Source of the DNA: Bacteroidales bacterium
GTDB taxonomy: Bacteria; Bacteroidota; Bacteroidia; Bacteroidales; UBA932
Direction of reading: 5' to 3'
Length of the DNA stretch: 57,540 nt
Assembly: GCA_015060445.1 (NCBI GenBank)
Contig: SUYL01000018.1
Coordinates: 1-57,540, forward strand
Shown: in pieces, positions 53,471 to 57,540 of the stretch
How the letters are laid out: each line of letters starts with the position of its first letter
Position numbering within the stretch: the first letter of the stretch is position 1
Made by a program: the position numbers and the translations under genes
The notes under the pieces: generated by a model
What the model saw: the letters and a program-made list of their open reading frames with translations, nothing else
The model's database searches: none
What the model was told of the DNA's origin: nothing

Positions 53471-55210
53471 ATGAAATATAGAAACTGTTTCCTGATATTT
53501 GTTCTTGTTTGCGCGTTGGGAGCGTGTTGCAGCCAGCCGCAGACAGATGCGGTTTTGAATGCAATTGTTCCGCATCCGGCAAGTGTTGAGGTTTTGGAAG
53601 ATGAGGCATTCCTGTTGGACAGGAGTGCCGCTCTTGTTTATACCGGCAATGGTGCCGTAAACTCTGCAGAGTACCTTAAGGATTATCTGCAGGAGCATTA
53701 TGGACTCTCTTTGCGCAAGAGGGGCGGCAGGGTTGTGGAATTGCAGATTGTCCCTGATTCTGCTGCTGTGCAGGGGGCCTATTCGCTGGAGGTTTCCCCA
53801 CGTAAGATTTCAATTGTGGGAAAGAATGAGCCCGGTTTGTTCTATGGGGTGCAGACCCTTTTGCAGTTGCTGCCTGTTGCGGCTGTCTCCGGCAGCGAGA
53901 TGAGTGCAGGGGGAGATACTGGCGGGGAAGATGGAAGGGAAATTGTCGGGAAGAAGATACTGGTTCCTGCGGTGAAGGTTGTGGATGCTCCGGCATTTGA
54001 GTACCGGGGGATGCATCTGGATGTTGCAAGGCATTTTATGCCGGTGGAGTTTGTGAAGAGGTATATAGATTATCTGGCTCTGCATAAGTTGAACTATTTC
54101 CATTGGCACCTTACAGATGACCAGGGTTGGAGGATTGAGAGCCGCAAGCACCCACGCCTGAATGAGGTGGGTTCGTACAGGGACGGAACAATCATTGGCC
54201 TGTATCCGGGAACAGGGGTGGATTCTACAAGATATGGCGGCTATTATACTGTAGAGCAGATGCAGGAGGTTGTGGAGTATGCTGCCAGGAGATACATTAC
54301 CATTGTGCCGGAAATTGACCTTCCGGGGCATTGTATGGCGGCTCTTGCCACATATCCCCATTTGGGTACGGAGGACAATGCCGGAGTTAAACCTGCAATT
54401 ACCTGGGGTATCTACAACAAACTCAATAATGTTATGGCTCCCAGTGAGGAGGCTTTTGCTTTCCTGGAGGATGTGTTTGGGGAACTGATGGACATTTTCC
54501 CTGGGGAGTATATCCATATTGGAGCAGATGAGTGCTGCCACAGATGGTGGAAGGAGTCTCCAAAGACCCAGAGATTCATTAAGGAGCACGGGCTGGGAGA
54601 TGAAAAAGGGCTGCAGAAATATTTTGCCCAGAGGGTTGCCGCTATGGTTGCTGCACGGGGAAGAACAGCAGTAGGTTGGGACGAGATGGTTGACAACGGC
54701 CTTGCAGAGGGTGTTGCTGTGATGGTTTGGAGAGGGGGGCAGAGGTGGATTCCTGCGGCTGACGGTGGGCACAAGATAATTATGACCCCTAACGGGAGGA
54801 GTTATCTCAATTACAAACAGCGTCCCGACGAAACCCGTCTGGCCCACATGTTCAGGTTGGTATCACTTGATACCGTATATAACTTTGATCCTACTCCCGA
54901 TACCCTTTCTGTTTCTGTTCTGGAACATATTATTGGAGGACAGGGATGTATCTGGACAGAGTATTATGCTACCCCTTCTGAGGTTGAGTATGCGGTATTC
55001 CCACGCATGTCTGCTATTGCGGAGGTGTATTGGACCCGTGAGGATCTGAAGGATTATAAAAGGTTCCTTGCCGCTATGCCGGTGCAGTTTGCCCGTTATG
55101 CCCTTTGGGGGGTGGAGGATCCTTGCAGATATATTTTTGAAAAAGAAGATACGCTTTCCTCAGGTGCTGGGGCTTTGAAAGTGGCCAGGACCGCGGAGGA
55201 TGGTGATTAG
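53471..55210 (+). CDS. GH20 beta-N-acetylhexosaminidase lipoprotein
   Basis: The enzyme removes terminal GlcNAc or GalNAc from glycans, probably at the cell surface or in the periplasm. The 579-residue product has a lipoprotein signal (ALGACC, Cys19), an alpha/beta GH20b domain (about 30-170) and the TIM barrel (about 175-530). The barrel includes FHWHLTDDQGWRIE, VPEIDLPGH and the catalytic Asp-Glu in IHIGADECCHRWW. QGCIWTEY lies near the end. Such enzymes act on host mucin, chitin fragments or peptidoglycan. It shares an operon with pyrE and rsmF, so its expression may be constitutive. Confidence 0.94.
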   Translation: MKYRNCFLIFVLVCALGACCSQPQTDAVLNAIVPHPASVEVLEDEAFLLDRSAALVYTGNGAVNSAEYLKDYLQEHYGLSLRKRGGRVVELQIVPDSAAVQGAYSLEVSPRKISIVGKNEPGLFYGVQTLLQLLPVAAVSGSEMSAGGDTGGEDGREIVGKKILVPAVKVVDAPAFEYRGMHLDVARHFMPVEFVKRYIDYLALHKLNYFHWHLTDDQGWRIESRKHPRLNEVGSYRDGTIIGLYPGTGVDSTRYGGYYTVEQMQEVVEYAARRYITIVPEIDLPGHCMAALATYPHLGTEDNAGVKPAITWGIYNKLNNVMAPSEEAFAFLEDVFGELMDIFPGEYIHIGADECCHRWWKESPKTQRFIKEHGLGDEKGLQKYFAQRVAAMVAARGRTAVGWDEMVDNGLAEGVAVMVWRGGQRWIPAADGGHKIIMTPNGRSYLNYKQRPDETRLAHMFRLVSLDTVYNFDPTPDTLSVSVLEHIIGGQGCIWTEYYATPSEVEYAVFPRMSAIAEVYWTREDLKDYKRFLAAMPVQFARYALWGVEDPCRYIFEKEDTLSSGAGALKVARTAEDGD

Positions 55211-55222
55211 AATTGCCCGGTT

Positions 55223-56719
55223 ATGGAATTGCCAGTAGAATTTAAGGAATATGCCATTGCAGCCCTTGGTGAGGAGGTTGCCAGTGAATTGTTTGATGCC
55301 ATTGGCTCCGGGGAGGAGGTAACCTCTGTGAGGGTGAATCCGCTAAAGGAAGTTGCCGCATCCCCGAATACATGTGTAGGGATGCCAGAGGAGTGTTTTC
55401 CCGATTACCTTCCTGCAGAGGTAGAGGAGAGGGTGCCGTGGACCAGGTTAGGGTATTATCTGAAGGAGCGTCCGGTATTCACATTGGATCCCCTTTTCCA
55501 TGCAGGTGCCTATTATGTGCAGGAGGCCAGCAGCATGTATATGGAACTGGCAATGGCTGCCATAGAGAAGGATTTTGCCGGGAGATACGGTGGGGAAGAA
55601 TTGTCGGGAAGAGGATTTTTTGACCATGATATTGCCGCGTTGGACCTTTGTGCTGCACCCGGAGGAAAATCTACCCATCTGGCATCGTTGCTGGGAAAGG
55701 ATTCTCTGTTGGTTTCCAATGAAGTGATAAAAAGCCGTTCTGTTGTACTGGCAGACAATATAGCCAAATGGGGTTGCGACAATGTGGTTGTAACCAATAA
55801 CGACCCTGCAGATTTTGGTGCATTTGAGGAATTCTTTGACCTTATAGTGGTAGATGCCCCATGCTCGGGCGAAGGGCTTTTCCGCAAGGAACCCGAGGCC
55901 ATTTCTGAGTGGAGCCCTGCCAATGTGGAACTCTGCGCCCAGCGCCAGCAGCGCATTTTGACCGACATTTGGCCAGCCTTGAAACCAGGCGGTTATCTTG
56001 TCTATTCAACTTGCACATACAATAAATTTGAGAATGATGGCAACCTGGAGTGGCTTAAAAATAAAATCACGTCGCAATTATGTACAATTGCCTCAGAATC
56101 AGGGGTAATTTTAACAAAGGGTGGCGGACTGCAGTTTGTGCCGGGGAGAGTAAAAGGGGAAGGCCAGTTTATGGCTGTGGTGAGGAAAGGGGGAGAATGG
56201 GAGACTTCACAAATGTTCAGAGGAGGGGCAAAACCTTCCAATAGCCGCATAAACAAAGATTCCAAAGGAAAGAACCAGCCACAGTTGGAGAAGGGGTGTA
56301 CATATCTTCCCGACAACTATGTGAAAATCCTTCAGGGAGACCTGGTAAAGGCCTACAGGAAAGAACTGCATGAAAAGATAAAGTATATAGAGGAGAACCT
56401 CAGGGTAGTGCTGTCGGGAATAGCGGTGGCAAACAAAAAAGGAAAGGACTATGTACCCCATGCAGATTTTGCACTGCAGGGTGTGATGGCATCCATGGTG
56501 GCAACAGGCACCTTGCCGCAAGGAATATCGGCAGTAGAGGTGAGCAGGGAAGATGCACTCCGATTTTTGGCCAAAGAACCTCTGGTGCTCCCCGGTGCCC
56601 CAATGGGCTATGTGCTGCTGGTGTACCGCGGCCTGGGCCTGGGATTTGTGAAGAACCTCGGCAACCGCACAAACAATTTACTCCCTATGGCCAGAAGGAT
56701 AAGGATGAGGATAGAGTAG
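55223..56719 (+). CDS. rsmF: rRNA m5C methyltransferase, RsmF-type
   Basis: The enzyme methylates a cytosine of 16S rRNA with S-adenosylmethionine. The 498-residue product has an N-terminal NOL1/Nop2 RNA-binding part. The methyltransferase core (about 110-300) has DLCAAPGGKSTHLASLL, VDAPCSGEGLF (catalytic Cys) and YSTCT (second Cys). The C-terminal PUA-like RNA-binding extension (about 340-498) is characteristic of RsmF. RsmB is the alternative, but the C-terminal extension argues against it. It is the last gene of the pyrE run. Confidence 0.9.
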   Translation: MELPVEFKEYAIAALGEEVASELFDAIGSGEEVTSVRVNPLKEVAASPNTCVGMPEECFPDYLPAEVEERVPWTRLGYYLKERPVFTLDPLFHAGAYYVQEASSMYMELAMAAIEKDFAGRYGGEELSGRGFFDHDIAALDLCAAPGGKSTHLASLLGKDSLLVSNEVIKSRSVVLADNIAKWGCDNVVVTNNDPADFGAFEEFFDLIVVDAPCSGEGLFRKEPEAISEWSPANVELCAQRQQRILTDIWPALKPGGYLVYSTCTYNKFENDGNLEWLKNKITSQLCTIASESGVILTKGGGLQFVPGRVKGEGQFMAVVRKGGEWETSQMFRGGAKPSNSRINKDSKGKNQPQLEKGCTYLPDNYVKILQGDLVKAYRKELHEKIKYIEENLRVVLSGIAVANKKGKDYVPHADFALQGVMASMVATGTLPQGISAVEVSREDALRFLAKEPLVLPGAPMGYVLLVYRGLGLGFVKNLGNRTNNLLPMARRIRMRIE

Positions 56720-56740
56720 GAGGGAGAGGAAATTTTTTAC

Positions 56741-56748
56741 TATATTTG
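56741..56748 (+). promoter_or_regulatory. -7 promoter element before the RNA candidate
   Basis: TATATTTG is a full match 22 nt after the rsmF stop. No protein-coding start follows on the plus strand until the insertion-sequence gene, so it probably drives a non-coding transcript. Confidence 0.5.
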
Positions 56749-56825
56749 TAATTAAGTGTAGTTCAACTGCATTTAGCATACGAGCAAAGTTATTTATTAG
56801 ACATATTTAAAAGAGTTCTCTTTTA

Positions 56826-56957
56826 CCGTAACCTCAAATCTGGACAATTTGAATTTAATACAGGTAAAAGAAGACCGCGTCGTTTGGCGTGGGTCTTCTT
56901 GTTGTATTAATGGATGTCCAGATCCTGAGGTTACACGGGAAGGTGCCACGCTTTTTT
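56826..56957 (+). ncRNA. Long-hairpin RNA candidate, possibly 6S-like
   Basis: Four stacked stems form one extended rod. CCGTAACCTCA (56826-56836) pairs with TGAGGTTAC and CGG. ATCTGGACA (56838-56846) pairs with TGTCCAGAT. TTAATAC (56855-56861) pairs with GTATTAA. AAGAAGACC (56868-56876) pairs with GGTCTTCTT. Internal loops separate them and a T-run (TTTTTT, 56952-56957) follows. A -7 element lies upstream at 56741. A long rod with internal bubbles is the hallmark of 6S RNA, which mimics an open promoter; Bacteroidales forms are known but I cannot check the sequence. A large palindromic mobile-element remnant is the alternative. SRP RNA is unlikely because its GGAA loop motif is absent. Confidence 0.5.
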
Positions 56958-56983
56958 ATTTTAACATGATAATCTATATGATG

Positions 56984-57018
56984 AAAAAAATAGAGTCTTC
57001 TGTTCACAGAAGACTCTA
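56984..57018 (-). terminator. Terminator of the small minus-strand gene
   Basis: A 13-bp perfect stem (TAGAGTCTTCTGT and its complement) is followed on the minus strand by seven or more T. It lies 34 nt past the stop of the 51-aa ORF. Confidence 0.85.
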
Positions 57019-57052
57019 ATACGGGTGGAAGATGCTGCGAGTTCATGCCCTG

Positions 57053-57208
57053 TTACTTGTTGCGGTAATGGGGCTTGACATAAACCTTCTTGCCATTGGT
57101 CACCCTGAAGTGACCTCTTACAAGTGACGGTTTATGTGGAGCATCGTTGCAATCCTTGCAAAGGCGCTCATTAACACTGCTAATTAATTGGAATTTTATG
57201 TAAAACAT
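57053..57208 (-). CDS. Small hypothetical protein, 51 aa
   Basis: From the ATG at 57208 the product has 51 residues. It carries a single CxxC (LCKDCNDAPHKPS) and a basic C-terminus (RGHFRVTNGKKVYVKPHYRNK), which suggests a small nucleic-acid-binding or zinc-binding protein. I do not recognise the family. The case for a real gene is a strong terminator right downstream and a minus-strand promoter upstream at 57364-57394. An earlier in-frame start at 57250 is possible. The case against is the short length and the extra terminator-like hairpin between promoter and gene. Confidence 0.5.
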   Translation of the reverse strand: MFYIKFQLISSVNERLCKDCNDAPHKPSLVRGHFRVTNGKKVYVKPHYRNK

Positions 57209-57271
57209 AATGTTTGGTTTAGTGACTGAGAGCGCAGAGCGGCTTCTCAAGACTACATCACCCGTTATAAC

Positions 57272-57311
57272 AAAAAACAGGGCTTGAATTATTAAAAAAT
57301 TCTCACCCTGT
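57272..57311 (-). terminator. Terminator-like hairpin in a minus-strand leader
   Basis: ACAGGG pairs with CCCTGT and an inner GAATT pairs with AATTC. On the minus strand the stem is followed by TTTTTT. It lies about 50 nt after the expected start from the 57364-57394 promoter, so it could end a small RNA or act as an attenuator for the 51-aa gene. Confidence 0.6.
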
Positions 57312-57333
57312 ATATTAGCAGCGTAGGCGCTTG

Positions 57334-57378
57334 TTCTTCCTATGCTTTACATAAATTCCAATGCAAATGTAGGAAGAA
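57334..57378. repeat. Inverted repeat TTCTTCCTA / TAGGAAGAA
   Basis: Perfect 9-bp arms at 57334-57342 and 57370-57378 overlap the minus-strand -7 element. They could be an operator or a remnant of a palindromic end. Confidence 0.5.
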
Positions 57379-57394
57379 TTCTTGAAAGTACAAT
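57364..57394 (-). promoter_or_regulatory. Minus-strand promoter before the attenuator and the small ORF
   Basis: On the minus strand the -7 is TACATTTG (57364-57371), a full match, and a -33 ATTG (57391-57394) lies 19 nt upstream. Confidence 0.5.
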
Positions 57395-57470
57395 AATACA
57401 CTCATTAGTGTCCGGTAAAAATTTATAAAAGTTCTTTGAAAATATTGAATGTTAGGTAGTTACAGAGGTT

Positions 57471-57501
57471 TTTGGAGCGCGCCGATTTGAAATTATCTTT
57501 G
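57471..57501 (+). promoter_or_regulatory. Promoter of the partial transposase gene
   Basis: A -33 TTTG (57471-57474) and a -7 TATCTTTG (57494-57501) are 19 nt apart, giving a start near 57508, 16 nt before the ATG. Confidence 0.6.
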
Positions 57502-57523
57502 CCAGACTAACGTAGAATGGCAT

Positions 57524-57540
57524 ATGCATAAAGGAAAATA
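57524..57540 (+). CDS. Start of a transposase gene, cut by the window end
   Basis: Only ATG CAT AAA GGA AAA TA is present (MHKGK, then probably Tyr). Bacteroidales IS4-type transposases with an N-terminal DUF4372 domain often begin MNKGKY or similar. The call rests on this short match, the perfect promoter just upstream and the IS-like leader. The gene continues beyond base 57540. Confidence 0.45.

Larger units (their letters stand above)
57403..57540 (+). mobile_element. Left end of an IS4-type insertion sequence (partial)
   Basis: From about 57403 the sequence CATTAGTGTCCGGTAAAA and the following AT-rich leader with GTTCTTTGAAAATATTGAAT look like the 5' end of an IS4-family element of Bacteroidales. 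A complete promoter and the first codons of a transposase of the DUF4372 type follow. The right end and the target duplication lie outside the window, so the terminal repeat cannot be confirmed here. Confidence 0.55.

Noticed and set aside
53810-54847. 345-codon minus-strand open frame
   Set aside because: It is opposite the GH20 gene, which has all catalytic motifs; the His/Pro/Cys-rich translation is typical of a shadow.
56826-56957. SRP (4.5S) RNA
   Set aside because: The rod shape fits, but the conserved apical GGAA-type loop and its asymmetric bulge are absent.
56984-57360. tmRNA or RNase P RNA on the minus strand
   Set aside because: The length of about 370 nt prompted the idea, but no tRNA-like ends or RNase P core motifs are present; a small ORF explains part of it better.

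Overview
The window looks like a chromosomal segment of a Bacteroidales bacterium. The signs are Bacteroidetes-type promoters (TAnnTTTG at -7, sometimes TTTG at -33 about 19-20 nt upstream), Bacteroidetes-restricted families (DUF3078, DUF4290, a Trp/Tyr-rich lipoprotein next to a FadL-type porin, a four-TM FtsK), archaeal-type ProRS, a Gram-negative lipid A operon, and moderate GC content. No rRNA, CRISPR array or replication origin was seen. The one tRNA is an initiator tRNA.

Layout. 1-1.7 kb: accessory remnants (23-nt repeats, a truncated MoxR-type ATPase, an acidic orphan, an ORF6N protein with a long internal palindrome). 1.7-9.2 kb: alkaline phosphatase, a DoxX-like membrane protein, tmk, folP, a DUF3078 protein, an unknown protein and proS. 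9.3-12 kb: Trp/Tyr-rich lipoprotein and FadL-like porin. 11.9-15.9 kb, minus strand: lpxD-lpxC-fabZ-lpxA-wbqC, where the usual LpxC-FabZ fusion is split by one in-frame stop. 16-20.7 kb: rimP-nusA-infB with a leader hairpin and a terminator. 20.8-28.7 kb: an eight-gene operon of exported proteins (two paralogous small proteins, MltC-like lytic transglycosylase, LPP20-like protein, CHASE2 membrane protein, caspase-Sel1 protein, second caspase, TPR/Sel1-like protein). 28.6-31.2 kb, minus strand: DUF4384-like protein and sppA. 31.3-34.7 kb: a metal-handling trio (Cys/His-rich protein, TonB-dependent receptor, HMA protein with His tail). 34.7-41 kb: GH9-deacetylase fusion, NfnAB-type flavoprotein pair, hisS, initiator tRNA. 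41-46 kb: overlapping envelope-glycosylation operon (GT39, LTA-synthase-like, GtrA, GT2). 46-50 kb: DUF4290, ftsK, a LolA-like protein. 50-51.7 kb: AT-rich accessory insert (DUF2442, a restriction-endonuclease relic, KilA-N). 51.7-56.7 kb: Nudix divergent from pyrE-SRPBCC-GH20-rsmF. 56.7-57.5 kb: a long-hairpin RNA candidate, a small minus-strand ORF with its own promoter and terminators, and the left end of an IS4-type insertion sequence running off the window.

Best candidate for an undescribed system: the exported caspase/CHASE2/lytic-transglycosylase operon at 20.85-28.66 kb. It has a strong promoter, very tight gene spacing, a perfect terminator hairpin, signal peptides on nearly all products and intact His/Cys dyads in both caspases. 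Separately, the octamer TGTCGGGA (either strand) occurs at least 27 times, about 20-fold over a composition-based estimate, in several reading frames and on both strands. This suggests a DNA-level signal.
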